Assembly (NCBI GenBank): GCA_004794655.1
Contig: SMMW01000173.1
Location: 62,001 to 126,000 of the forward strand
Length of the DNA: 64,000 bases
From: Marisa cornuarietis
Lineage: Eukaryota > Mollusca > Gastropoda > Architaenioglossa > Ampullariidae
Direction: 5' to 3'
Shown: one piece after another, positions 36,165 through 46,784 of the stretch
How the letters are laid out: each line of letters begins with the position of its first letter
Position numbering within the stretch: position 1 is the first letter of the stretch
The notes under the pieces: model-generated
Database searches by the model: none
What the model saw: the letters and a program-made list of their open reading frames with translations, nothing else
What the model was told of the DNA's origin: nothing
Translations under genes and position numbers: made by a program

Positions 36165-39100
36165 CTGTGTGAGGAAAATAAGTCCAAAATCAAACTTCTG
36201 ACTTTCTCTGTAATATTTCTGGTTATGATTGCCAATCGTCATTTCTTTCACATAGCTTAAATCATATTTCTTATGTAATCTGGTGTTAAAAAAAAAATTC
36301 ACAATGACTTAAATAGCTTAAATAATACTTCTTCTGTCATTTGGTATTAAACAATACACAATAGCTTACTTGTCTTTCCAGCAGGAGAGCATGATTTCAT
36401 ACACCTCTTCAGAACAGGAAATGGGTTTGGCAAGACGGTTGCCTTCTTCCAGGAATTGCAGCAGCTCTTGTGCTTTCATTTTCTGTAAATGATCATTACA
36501 TGAGATAGGTTATTTTGAAACATATGTTTAGACATAAAAGAGTGAACGAAAAAATATGCATGACACATGACACAAAATATGTTTGACACATATTTTATCA
36601 TTTCACTCATGCTATTAACAATCCTTTGAGGATTTTTGGCAAACATTCTTTGGTTTTACAGCATGCTGTGTGCCAATTAAATGTCAAGCCTTCAAATGTT
36701 CCTCGAATTCCTTCGCTTGAGTCAGAAGGAATATCAAGTTTCCGTGTCACTGTTCCAAGTACAGGATAGGATTTTAAGACACTGATCACATTAGGCTCAC
36801 TTAAATTTTGTGGAAAAGCCAAATGTCTTATGCCAGTTTTAAATCCGATGACACCTGCTGAGCAGTTTCGGCAGTAACTGTGCTGTCACCTACATTGTTG
36901 CCACTGCTCATAGTGCATAATGAACATCCACAAAGTAAAGTTTGGCACTCTATGATCATAAAGCATAATGAAAATGTGTATCCACACAGTAAAGTTTGGA
37001 ACCATATGCTCATAATGCTCACATGAACTATGTGTACTTACATAGTATGGTTTAGCCCCATATGAAGCAGCTTCCCACAGAGTCACACCGTAGCTCCAGA
37101 CATCAGATTTGGTATCGAACTTCCAGAAGTGAATGCATTCTGGTGCATACCACTTAAGAGGCCATTTGCCAGCAGCCTGGGCCTGAGGTATACAACAATC
37201 ATTGCAAGAGTTTTCCCAAAGCTCTATCTACTAGGCGATATCACAAACAGCCAGGGTCAGTGGCAATAAAAAGGAAAAAGGGGGACTGAAAATCCAAAAG
37301 AAAAATGAAGCACAAAGTGACTTTCTAAGCAAATCTTTGTTTAAAATCAGTTACAAAAGAGACGACTTAAGCATTCCATTGTCCTTCACATGATCCATAA
37401 GACCATTTTTAACAACAAAGACATTTGCCTTCAAAAACCCATGAATATTCTTTTCCTGTCTTACCACATAGTAGTTGTTCTCTCGAGACAGTGGCTTTGA
37501 CATGCCAAAGTCACTGATTTTAGCAAAGTGGGGATCACAGAGCAGGATGTTGCGAGCTGCCAGATCACGATGCACAAAGCTGCGACTCTCCAAGTAGCGC
37601 ATGCCTTTGGCCACTTGTGCCATGAGCTCCACCACATTCCAGAGGGGCATGTCTTTATTCTTGGGCAAGTATTTATTCAGAGGACCCAGCTTTGCCAGTT
37701 CCAACACCAGCATGACCTCATCAGACTTGCAGACGCCTGTCCAAATGATGCACATGTCATGGCCTTCACTGCCAACGATTGTTTGCACACCAATTCACAC
37801 AATTCATAAGGTCAGCAATGATGATGCTCTTTTCTCTACTGTTTTCTGATGCAAGTAGCTGAAGCATGCATGCTGCAGATGGATGTGCAGATATATGAGT
37901 GCATGTGAGAGAGAGAGAGAAAGGCGTTACCTAAACAAAAAAATATTGTTATGTAATAACTTGATGCTGTTTTATACACCCAAGCACAAATATTTGCTAA
38001 GTGGCAGTTTCAATGTGTTGTATACACTGTTTCCACTCACAAGTGAGGAAACACAGTCCAGTTGTTTGTCTACTTTCTAACTCATTACTGACACTTTCCC
38101 AACCTTTTGGTCTATTTACGCTAGCTCTACAAAGAAAATTCTTTATAATCATAGAAGCCCTCAAATCAGTAAATATCATATTTATTTCATATGGAGTTAG
38201 TAAAACTAAGCTGCTGAATGCATGTACATCTGTAATCATGTAAAGGTGCAAATACAACAATAGCTTGAGGCAGGGGTGGGAAACGTCTGGCCTGCAAAAT
38301 CATTTGGTCTGGCCTGGTCAAGGCAGCTGCAGGTGGGACCCAAAATTTAGTAAATCTAGGTGTCTTTTTTTCATAGCAACATAAATTTATATTAAGTGAA
38401 TCTTAATAGTAACATATATTTTGAGCGACAAGCAAGGCACATACATTACAGGATAGGGCACATACAAGTACATGACAGGACATATACGTATGCTTCTTGT
38501 TGGCTGCCTGCACCCTGTCTTGTGGTGACTTAGAGGACAGTCGGTGGCAATCAGGCTGAGAGTGTACATGTAGCAGAAGTGTTAACACTACAGCGCAACC
38601 AAATATAGCAGACTAATTATTAAGTTGATAATGTTGTATGGCCCACAAATAATGTTATAAATATCCAAATTCATCTGATAAAGAATAATAAAAAAAAAAG
38701 AATAGCTCTTCTACTACTGGACAGGGACCATAGCTGATGTCCGCTTTTCAAAGTATGGAATCAAATTTTCTGCAAGGGATCATCCAAGGGGTTTAAACTC
38801 TGGTGGATGCCCATGCATAACTCTGGATGTAAATCCATTGTATCAGAAGTACATTTCCTAGTGCAGAAATTAAAACAATTTCCACAAGAATTTTTTTAAA
38901 GACAGAATTTAGGCATGGACATGGAGCAGAAGATGAGCAAGGCAAACTCACCAATCATGCGAACTATGTGCTTGTGGTCCATCTGTTGCATCAGCTTCGC
39001 CTCCTTCATTAGCTCAGACTGCGCAAAGTCAATAGAAATAGAAGCTTGCATAACCACTGAAAGAAATTACCTCAACATCTAGGTACGTGACCTACACAAA

Positions 39101-42100
39101 GCCAGATTCTATGGAGGTCTAGTAAATTTACTAATATAGGCTTGTGTTTTTTTGTAGGGGGAGGAAGCATATATATATATATATATTAAAACATTCAGCA
39201 CATATGACCTCACACCATAAATAATCATACACATGATGCCAGCAGACAAGATGGTTAAGTGTCCTGGAAAACATTTAACTTATAGCACTCACAACAAAAC
39301 ACGCATCTTTTCAGAAAAATATTGATTTTCCCTTTTGGGAGCTTCAATTTACCTCTGCATTTCAACAAGCTATCTTCTTATCAATGATTACCTTTACATA
39401 CATATCACAGTCACAGTCTCACCTCTACACCTGGTGCCAGCTCTGCAGTCTTCAAAGTTTTGACTGCTACAGGTAGCACCTGACTACCCAAGGTACAAGT
39501 CCCCTTCATTACGGAGCCAAAATTGCCTTGTCCTGGAAAGTAAAAGAGGCATTTGTTTCTGGCTGATGGTAGAGCAACCAGGTAATGTTTTCAACAACAA
39601 ACAAACAAAAAAGTGTCTATGCATTTCTGGTTCTGTTTCCTGAAACATCATACAGCTACAACTGACTGTGAGAGAACACTGCTTACTACATAACAATCCA
39701 CAAGTATTTAAATTTATCCAAGTAAACACAATTACCCAGCTTGCTTTCAAGTTTTATTTGGTCTGGATGCAGATCTTTGGCAACAACCTCTACACGCACT
39801 GAGCCATAGATTGACTCAAGTTCATCAGCATCAATTTCAAGGTGGACATCAGGGTGGTCTTCTGCAACATGCAACCAGACATGTGTTAGTAGAGAGATTA
39901 AGATGTCAAACTACACTTGTAAGTTTGGTCACTGTCTTGGCACTTTGTGTCTACTTAATGTAATAATGTGAGTGGCGTCCCCTCGCCTAACAGGCTTGAG
40001 GGAGGCGGTTCTCTGCAATTTTTGTATTTTTTTTTGTTGTTTTATTAGTTTGTTGTGTTTTTAGTGCCAATTGTGTAAGTCGGTACTTTCTTCGCTGCGT
40101 CGCTGCTGTGCAGGACTGTTCGACTTTTCTTTCCTTCTGTGACTTTCGGATTTCCCATTGACTTTTCTGCCTGACGCCGCTTTCTTCTGAAGATCTTTAG
40201 ATCACACAACGACACGAAGGCTTGTAGATCTGAACTCACGGCCGTTAAGAGCCAGCACGGGTCCCGGAGCAGACGACTTGCTAAAACAAGTAGCTGGTAA
40301 AGTTCATAGATTCAAGAGTGAAAAGAGGCTAAAGACAGACAAACGGTATGTCCGACAAATCAGTAACCACGCATTGTGCTTATTCCGAATCTCAGTTGTC
40401 TGATTCTCCACCAGCAAGTAACCTCCCCACCACTGGCAGAAAACAATGTGAAGGTCACTATCAAGATCAATGAGTCATCGTCATCAGAAGTGGTCATCGT
40501 GCAGTTTGATAGTGTGACGTGTGTCTATCAGCCATATACAGGAATAGCCAAAGGTCACAAAGAAACAACCACACTGTATGTAGCTCCGCACTCGATAACA
40601 GGACTGTAGGTGGCTGTTAAGCGGATTGATCTAGAAAACTTAGATCACGAGTTCTCATATGTATAGAAAGAAGTATTAACCAAGCAGTTACAATATGAGA
40701 CTTCTCCCACATTACTGTAGCTTCGTCCATCGCCATGAACTGTGGACAGTCATGCTTGTCATGGGCTATGGTTCTTGCCGTGACCTGCTGGTCATACACA
40801 GGGGTGTGAAGACTACCCCTGCTTTATATCACCTGCGGACAGGTGTGTCTCACTGGCTTCCAGAACTCCACAGTCTATGACTATCCTAGCATACTGCTGA
40901 TTGCCTCTGTAGTTCAGTCCGGAAATTCTTGAACAGAATCTGGATATTTCTCAGTGATTGTAGAACTAATCTGATGATCTTACTACAAGAATTCTGCTAT
41001 TTTTCAGTGATTTTAAACTAACCCCATACACTGTACAGCGCATTGAGTCGACTCTGGAGTTGAAAATTGCGCTATAGAAATCTGCTTTAATAATAATAAT
41101 AATAATAATGTCTGGTTTAATAACCGAGTAATAACTTTGATAAGTGCTAAAAACGCATGCCTTCCAAGATTTAATCTTGAAGATTTTTCTTTTTTTTTCA
41201 CTAAACTAAAAAAGAGTGTGTTGAGAAGACAAGCTGCTCTAATGGTCATAATGAATTCCCAAGTGTTCAGGAACCGATAAAATTTAGAGCTTCTGTACAG
41301 GCTCAACAAACCATAATACTTCTGCCTTTAACTGATTGAGAACAGACAACATTTCTGTGAAAATAATTATTGATAAGACACCAACAGGTAGAAACTGCAC
41401 ACATTCAGTCCAGCACACCCTTTAGTAAACAACATTCAACATATATTCAGGAATATCCACTCAAATAAGACAAGAACAAAGACATTACAAGCAGTATAAG
41501 CATGTTTTTAAGTGAGACTGGAAGGCTGAGAAAAAAAACATGAGTGTCTAACACTGAAAGAGATTTCCAAAGATGGCATCCTCAGTACAAACAAGAATGG
41601 AATCTATGTGAGTGGTGTTTAAACCAGCCTAGACCGAGAAGACAGCTCTCTGTGGGAGAATAAAGAGAGAAGCAGACAGACCAGAGTAGAAAGGTTGCTA
41701 GGATCTATGCCTGTGATGATGGCAGAGCAGATAAAAGCAACCTTGTACCTGCACTCAAAGAGAGGAGGCCAACATCAATTCATCACTAAAGAAGTGCAAG
41801 ATCAATAGTGATTTCTGAAAATAAAGTGGTGAGCAGAATACTGAACTTTCTGAAGGGGAGAGACACTGGCCTCAGGGCAACAGCTAAGAGTGCAATGAAG
41901 TTGTCTGAGACAGTATACAGGAAGTGATAAGAGTTTTAGTGGCTTTCTTGGTGAGAAGTTGTCTAATGGAACCAATCTTCCGAGCTTCAAGGTAGCACAA
42001 ATGACAGAATTTTATGGGCAGAAGATAGAATTTTGGCCTCAAAATCTACATCTGTTCTGAAAATCTTCAGGTATGGACCCTAAACAAATCCAGCAATTGT

Positions 42101-45100
42101 AGATGTATTTTATTGTAGACAGAAGCAGAAATACACTGACCAGCATTCGCTCCATTGACCTCTTCATGTTCTGGTGGTCGAGGAGGCAGTGGACGATTTC
42201 CTGGAGGAGGTGGCGGGGCACGAGTTGCAGGGGGACCAACCTCAGTAGACAGTCTCACCTAAAAACAAGAGTAAAATAGACCAAAAGAGGCCCTAGATTC
42301 GCATTAGTTGTTCAAACTCTTCCTAGACTGTAACTCATCTGGATTCACCTTTAGCAACAAAAGACTGGTTTATCTCATGGTTTTTGCATCTAACCAGCAA
42401 GAAACAATCACACTGCTGGAGCTGTTCTTATATGAAATTTAGCTCTTAGCATCATTTGCTATTTATTAAAACTGTTCCTATTAGCACTTTTCAGGCACAA
42501 TATTTAAAATTAACATTTTGAGTCAAGGTTCATAGTAAAAATAACAAGATCAGACTCATTTAGTCAAGCCTTATGAAAGAAAATATTAATAAAAAAGACA
42601 TTCGATATTACTTTGAGTTACAGCTAAACTAGTTGACAGAGTATATGATAAATTCTACATAAAAACACTTTTAAAAAAAACATGGATCTACTTCACGAAA
42701 CTGGATGATTTCAACATGAGCACATGACCAAAGAAAATTTTTCAACACCTGTGACATTTAAAAATATATATTTAATAAAATCAAAGTATAATTGGTAGTT
42801 TGCCCTTACAGATTGTGATGACCATATCAAAGTGGATATTCTTGTGTTGTGAATCATGTATTCTGACAAAGGGAGAAAACAACAGTACATCAGAAAATGA
42901 TTGCTTTTCGTTATTTCAGAAAAGTTGGCAATTCAATCATAACTTATATGATAAAAATCAACAATAATAACAATATGCATGTACAAGGAGAAAAGACTAT
43001 AAGAGAAGCATAAACTACTGAGGAAATCAAAATACTTCCAACCCATCCCCCAAACAGGATGTAAATAAATGAATGAATGAAAAAAATGACCTATGGTTTA
43101 CTTCATGTGCAAGACAAATGAATCTTTCATTTATTCATAACAGTTGTGAGAAGACTGGTCGCAAAAAAGAAGCCGCAAAGTTAAACTTACGATCATAGTC
43201 AATGCTGCTGTAGCCTGGGCGACAGCAAGGCTGGGTCAGCTTGCAGGCCAGGCCATCAGATTTGTTGTGATAGTTGTCTATTAGCTGTTTTTAATATAAC
43301 ATTATTTAAATGCAAAACTCCTTGTTATTATGCACATACTCTCTCTTTTAAACATGTACACACATATGCATGACTATGCGCACGCACACACGCAAATCAT
43401 AAAGATAAATAAGACTAGCTTCCTGTTCGCTACTTACCATCATCAGACAATCAAAGCGTGGCCCATCCTCAATGGAGTATCGCCCATCTTTGTTATGAGC
43501 AATAAGGTAATGGCGAGATTCTGCTTCATAGCTTAATGTCAGTGCAAATGTGTTTTTCTCGTCACGCTGTCGAACACTGAAACAAAGCCATCAAATCTAG
43601 CAGCATTAGTCACCAGCACAAATAAAGACTTGGTGAATGAACCAGCAGTTTATAGTGTCGTAGTTATCATCTTATAAATGTCAGTCTGCAGGCTAGAAAC
43701 TGATTGCTCCTGCTAACACTATCAGTTACGTATGTTTGAAGACAGAATCTTTAACCCAAAATATTCGTTCAGACCAAAAAACTGCATTATAAAACTGTCA
43801 CATATGGGAACTTTTTAGCCGCATATGCAATGCAAAACCAAATGTCAGTCTGTCACATAAAGAAAAAGCTGCCACAGATTTTGACACACCTAAAACAAAT
43901 CCTTGGCACACAGAAGCTTCTAGCACTGACATATTCAGATGCTCCACATTGTATGAGGGTCACACATAACTTTACCAACAATGTATTCTCGCAACAAGTC
44001 GCACAACCTTCTGTATATAAGCTTTCACCTAAAACACATTCAGGCAAATGTCCAACCTACAGAAATTTTCCCGGCAGATGCCCATCTTCATCCATGCGAG
44101 CCACTGCTTGCTCTCGGCTGATTTTCCCATGGTACCACGGCATGTCCTGGTGCAGCTGCTGAGCCACCCGTTTCACCAAAGTGTCCCGCATTGGCCCCAT
44201 CGCTCTGTCCATGTCCGCCCCCTTGTAGCAAAAACATTAGATTCTTATTTGCATCAACAATCTTGCATCCTATAGTTATTGTTACCATCTAGTTCCTTTA
44301 ATTATTGTTATTACATCTTGCAGTTTCTATAATCACTGTTGTTACTACACCTTATAGTTCCTATAATTATTGTTATGACACTTTGCAGTTTCTAATTATT
44401 GCTATCATCACAACTTATAGTTTCTATAATCACTGTTGTTACTACACCATGTAGGTCTTACAGTTATTGTTATTACACCATGTGGTTACCAAGAAACAAC
44501 ATTTTGCCTTGCGCCTACTTAGCTGTTTGACACATTTTTTTCACTGTTTCATAAATATCTATGAAATTGCTGCTGCTTTGGGGGTAAAGTATTCTAGCAT
44601 TTATTTGGATATTTATGATCTTAAAGTGTAACATACCTACAACAGAAACAATGGCTTCAAAAAAAAAAAAGGAAGCCCTTTAAGGCTACAAAATAAAATC
44701 TTTTCCACCTTATCCTGTGGTACTCATAGATTATGTTTATTGAAGCTTCTAAGTGTCTATGTCTTCATAAAAAAATTATGTATTCCAAGTGTGTCCACTA
44801 GCATCTTCTGTCACCTTGTACTTGTTGTCATTATCATTCTTCCACAACAATGCCATTTCAACGGACGACATTACTCACTATTTTCTTTGCCTCCAATTGC
44901 AAAGCCTTTTCCAGCTGGTTGTATGTGATGCCCCTGAAAGCAACAGGTGACTGAGAGGGCAGGCGGTCGCATGCAATGGTTGGCTGTGTAATGAAGCCAT
45001 CCACATTCTGCCTATAGTGCTGTATTAGCTCCACTGGCCCCACAAATGGTTTACCTTCGGGTATCTTATACATACCATCCACCTGCTTCTCAATGCTGTA

Positions 45101-45610
45101 GTGATGTATTCTGCATTCAAAAGGCAAACATTGCTCAGGAAAGGAAAAAGCATATGACCTACAATATAATCACAAATACACATATGCTTAACATATGAAC
45201 GAATATCTGTACATACATCACATAATACAATAAATTATATACACAAACTTATGTAGTCTCACACACACACACACACACACACTTCACTCTACAGCATTCG
45301 CATACATATGTCTAACCACTCCTCACCAAACATGTTAGTTAAAAAAAGGCTGACACTAGAAAGCTAGAAACGGATATGCTTCTCACTTGTTGTTGTAGCA
45401 GATACTGATGGCATAATTGCCCATAGGACTGATGCTCTCTCGTAGTAGAAACAGACCATCTTTCATGCCCCGCTCTTTAAGAAAGATCTCTGCTTCTTCC
45501 CGTGTGATGCGCCCATAAAAATATGGCACTGCTGATGGTGATGGGCGACTTGCCGGGGCACCTGGTGAAGGCTTCATTCCATTACTGCCCTTCTTGCTGA
45601 GCCTACTCAT
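36083..45610 (-). CDS. SYK: SYK-family non-receptor tyrosine kinase, 14 coding exons, complete
   Basis: Cytoplasmic tyrosine kinase that binds doubly phosphorylated ITAM-type receptor tails and relays the signal. Joining 14 minus-strand exons gives 1932 nt or 643 residues (human SYK is 635). Order: N-SH2 about 30-122 ([12 protein letters not shown], phosphotyrosine-binding FLLRES); interdomain A to about 179; C-SH2 about 180-275 ([18 protein letters not shown]); linker B about 276-380 with a Pro-rich SH3-type stretch; kinase about 380-643. The kinase has P-loop GQGNFG 383-388, VAVK Lys407, helix C Glu425, HRDLAARN with Asp499, DFG Asp517, activation tyrosines 530/531 and [10 protein letters not shown]. 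All catalytic residues are present. No ankyrin repeats separate the SH2 domains, so this is not Shark. Start: the first in-frame ATG (MSRLSKK), 28 codons before N-SH2. Convergent with NFI. Confidence 0.96.
36370..36482 (-). CDS. SYK: SYK coding exon 13: C-lobe
   Basis: 113 nt, phase 0 to phase 2. [20 protein letters not shown], then [13 protein letters not shown], the helix G/H portion of the kinase C-lobe. Acceptor TTTACAG, donor CAA/GTAAGC. Confidence 0.95.
37042..37182 (-). CDS. SYK: SYK coding exon 12: activation segment end and helix F
   Basis: 141 nt, phase 0 to phase 0. [18 protein letters not shown] and [14 protein letters not shown] are the tyrosine-kinase P+1 loop and helix F. Acceptor ACCTCAG, donor CTAT/GTAAGT. 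Confidence 0.96.
37465..37736 (-). CDS. SYK: SYK coding exon 11: hinge, catalytic and activation loops
   Basis: 272 nt, phase 1 to phase 0. It contains [16 protein letters not shown] (gatekeeper leucine rather than the methionine of human SYK), [20 protein letters not shown] and ENNYY, the twin activation-loop tyrosines 530/531. Donor TGTG/GTAAGA. Confidence 0.97.
37906..37921. repeat. (GA)n microsatellite
   Basis: Eight GA dinucleotides in the SYK intron between coding exons 11 and 10. Confidence 0.85.
38271..38672 (+). mobile_element. hAT-like DNA transposon fragment
   Basis: In the SYK intron between exons 11 and 10. The left end CAGGGGTGGGAAACGTCTGG closely resembles the hAT (Charlie-type) terminal consensus CAGGGGTGGGCAA. 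Near the right side, TATGGCCCACAAATAATGTT and TATAAATATCCAAAT is the sort of sequence found inside the opposite end of such elements. The right terminal repeat is missing, and no transposase is readable. Confidence 0.5.
38952..39018 (-). CDS. SYK: SYK coding exon 10: kinase helix C
   Basis: 67 nt, phase 0 to phase 1. [20 protein letters not shown] carries the helix C glutamate (residue 425) and the conserved HIVRMIG turn. Acceptor TGCGCAG, donor ATTG/GTGAGT. Confidence 0.96.
39169..39186. repeat. (AT)n microsatellite
   Basis: Nine AT dinucleotides in the SYK intron between exons 10 and 9. Confidence 0.85.
39423..39532 (-). CDS. SYK: SYK coding exon 9: P-loop and catalytic lysine
   Basis: 110 nt, phase 1 to phase 0. 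[11 protein letters not shown] is the glycine-rich loop and [10 protein letters not shown] carries the ATP-anchoring lysine (residue 407). Acceptor CTTTCCAG, donor GAG/GTGAGA. Confidence 0.96.
39736..39861 (-). CDS. SYK: SYK coding exon 8: end of linker B and kinase entry
   Basis: 126 nt, phase 1 to phase 1. It encodes [20 protein letters not shown] and then [13 protein letters not shown], the beta-1 strand that runs into the P-loop. A single Tyr sits in an acidic context (ELESIYGSV), at about the place of the paired regulatory tyrosines of human SYK (342/346-348/352). Confidence 0.9.
39962..41111 (+). mobile_element. Retroposon-like repeat with (TAA)n tail
   Basis: A block of about 1.1 kb in the SYK intron between exons 8 and 7, unlike its surroundings. 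The 5' part is GC/CpG-richer. It ends in GCGCTATAGAAATCTGC followed by a (TAA)n tail (41088-41109), the usual end of certain LINE/SINE families. Possible short flanking repeats AATAATGT at 39962-39969 and 41104-41111 are ambiguous because they overlap the tail. The internal frame 40376-40609 shows no recognised domain. Family unknown. Confidence 0.55.
42141..42258 (-). CDS. SYK: SYK coding exon 7: proline-rich linker B
   Basis: 118 nt, phase 0 to phase 1. Polyproline sequence [20 protein letters not shown] offers PxxP-type SH3 or WW ligands between the SH2 pair and the kinase. Acceptor GTTTTTAG, donor GCTG/GTCAGT. Human SYK linker B is not this proline-dense. Confidence 0.85.
42810..42862 (-). 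CDS. SYK: SYK coding exon 6: 53-nt linker exon (predicted)
   Basis: Found by phase logic. The preceding exon ends in phase 1 and the next one must start in phase 0. The stretch has an excellent acceptor (TTTTCTCCCTTTGTCAG) and donor (ATCT/GTAAGG), no stop, and exactly the needed length of 53 nt. It encodes [18 protein letters not shown] in linker B, with no homology I can recall. Skipping it would place TGA five codons into the following exon. Confidence 0.72.
43191..43284 (-). CDS. SYK: SYK coding exon 5: end of C-SH2
   Basis: 94 nt, phase 0 to phase 1. [20 protein letters not shown] corresponds to [20 protein letters not shown] of human SYK. The tail [10 protein letters not shown] carries two tyrosines at the start of linker B. 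Acceptor AACAG, donor ATC/GTAAGT. Confidence 0.94.
43438..43576 (-). CDS. SYK: SYK coding exon 4: core of C-SH2
   Basis: 139 nt, phase 2 to phase 0. The junction rebuilds [19 protein letters not shown], with the SH2 arginine, followed by [18 protein letters not shown]. Acceptor GTTTCAG, donor GATG/GTAAGT. Confidence 0.95.
44061..44221 (-). CDS. SYK: SYK coding exon 3: interdomain A and start of C-SH2
   Basis: 161 nt, phase 0 to phase 2, with acceptor CTACAAG and donor TTTCT/GTAGGT. It encodes [20 protein letters not shown], then [18 protein letters not shown]. The second is the hallmark opening of the SYK/ZAP-70 C-terminal SH2 domain. Confidence 0.95.
44270..44487. repeat. Minisatellite, about 40-45 bp unit
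   Basis: About five imperfect copies of TTTCTATAATCACTGTTGTT plus ACTACACCTTATAG in the SYK intron between exons 3 and 2. One copy pair shares TTTCTATAATCACTGTTGTT and the following ACTACACC exactly. Confidence 0.75.
44879..45110 (-). CDS. SYK: SYK coding exon 2: second half of N-SH2 and interdomain A
   Basis: 232 nt, phase 2 to phase 0. It includes [20 protein letters not shown], matching the SYK HHYTIER segment, then [13 protein letters not shown], closing the SH2 fold. A helical interdomain A portion follows ([14 protein letters not shown]). Acceptor AATGCAG, donor AATA/GTGAGT. Confidence 0.95.
45261..45282. repeat. (AC)11 microsatellite
   Basis: Eleven AC dinucleotides in the SYK intron between exons 2 and 1. 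Confidence 0.9.
45387..45610 (-). CDS. SYK: SYK coding exon 1: start codon and first half of N-SH2
   Basis: 224 nt, ATG to phase 2, with donor AACAA/GTGAGA. It encodes a Ser/Pro/Ala-rich leader ([18 protein letters not shown]), then [20 protein letters not shown] and DGLFLLRES, with the SH2 phosphotyrosine arginine in FLLRES. Upstream in-frame sequence has no other ATG before the leader's uORFs. Confidence 0.94.
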
Positions 45611-45794
45611 GTTTTGAAGAATCACAGATCACAGCAAATCACAGTCTTAATCCTCTAATGGAGCTGCATGGAGGAGGAGGAGGAAGGCTTATCTCTGTTC
45701 CCCTTCCTCTCACAACACGGCTTTTGTCTCTGTTAGCCGAGTTTCAGAAGATGTACTGTTCTTCATATTGTAGATGTGTGGGGATGTTTCATTT
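45611..45794 (-). promoter_or_regulatory. SYK 5' leader (same exon as the start codon) with three uORFs
   Basis: A strong acceptor, AACATTTTCAG, ends at 45795, so the start-codon exon probably begins at 45794 and is preceded by at least one non-coding exon. Three short upstream reading frames lie in the leader: 45792-45763 (9 codons), 45766-45710 (18 codons, its ATG overlapping the previous stop as ATGA) and 45669-45655 (4 codons). All end before the main ATG at 45610. The leader also has a (GGA)n-type purine tract. Confidence 0.6.
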
Positions 45795-46479
45795 CTGAAA
45801 ATGTTGCAATTATTTTAAGTTAGTGCATGATAATTACATTAAACTGATTAATGCAATATTACAAAAAAGATAAACTTTTCAAACTTTTTCTACATTCTTC
45901 TTACCAACATCCCTGCTAAACAGCTGCAGTACAATGGTTCATTGTACTTCAGGCCTCCTACTTTTAAAAGATTTTGCAAATGTTTCTGAGAGAATGATAG
46001 CATATTGCTTTTAATGTTTCAATACTGGTTCTGACCCTCTCATACAATCAGACAGATAATGTGTTCAGATCTCTTTCAAACTCAGCTATTCATGCATGAA
46101 GATGATAAAAAAAATTAAAAAAATAAAATAAATACTATCTCGAAGTTTTATTAGTTCTGTTTCTTCAGTTCTGAACATAAACCGCCATCACCTACTTGTA
46201 CAGATAGTACAGGTAGCTTTGTATGCATTTCACATATGCAGATACGTGTGCATATCCACACGCAGATGCAAGTGAAAATATGCATCACTACATCCATAAA
46301 TAAAGCAAACACAAACAATTGAAAGGTTTCCAATAAACAGACATTAATAAAAGCAGTTTCCTTTATGGCATACTGTAGAAGTAATCACAAGAAAATATCC
46401 TCTTTGCTGATGGCTAGGCTGGGGACTAAACATACCTTTATATTGTTTCATGGACCTGTCAGACTGACACCCAAACTAG

Positions 46480-46650
46480 CAGAACTGCTGCAGCAGTTCA
46501 CACAATAACGCATCACTGTTTACAAATTTTACAGCAAACTGGTGTCACTGTCTACAAACCTCTCACCAAAAAAACACACTAATGTCATCATTTACAAACA
46601 CTGGAGCAAACAAACGCACTGGTATCACCATTTACAATGATTTGCTCAGA
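46480..46650. repeat. Degenerate tandem repeat, about 50-bp unit
   Basis: Three to four loose copies of CACTG(T/G)(A)TCA(C)T(G)TTTACAAA followed by CAGCAAACTGG-like sequence. Weakly conserved; flanks the LINE relic on its 3' side. Confidence 0.5.
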
Positions 46651-46784
46651 GGTCTTTACATAAATAATGTACAGACTGAATCACCAACAACTATGCACCC
46701 ACATTCGCATATAACAGACACACTAACTTCTCCAAGACACCATTCATACACAAAATAAATTGCAGAAACATGGTCTGGGTTGGG

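Noticed and set aside
42039..42239. Alternative reading of the SYK proline exon (frame beginning [12 protein letters not shown])
   Set aside because: It would need an internal acceptor and loses the proline-rich composition; the phase-0 frame joins perfectly through the 53-nt exon.
44088..44288. Open frame on the minus strand rich in Gly/Ala ([13 protein letters not shown])
   Set aside because: Shadow frame of SYK coding exon 3, whose true frame reads [13 protein letters not shown].
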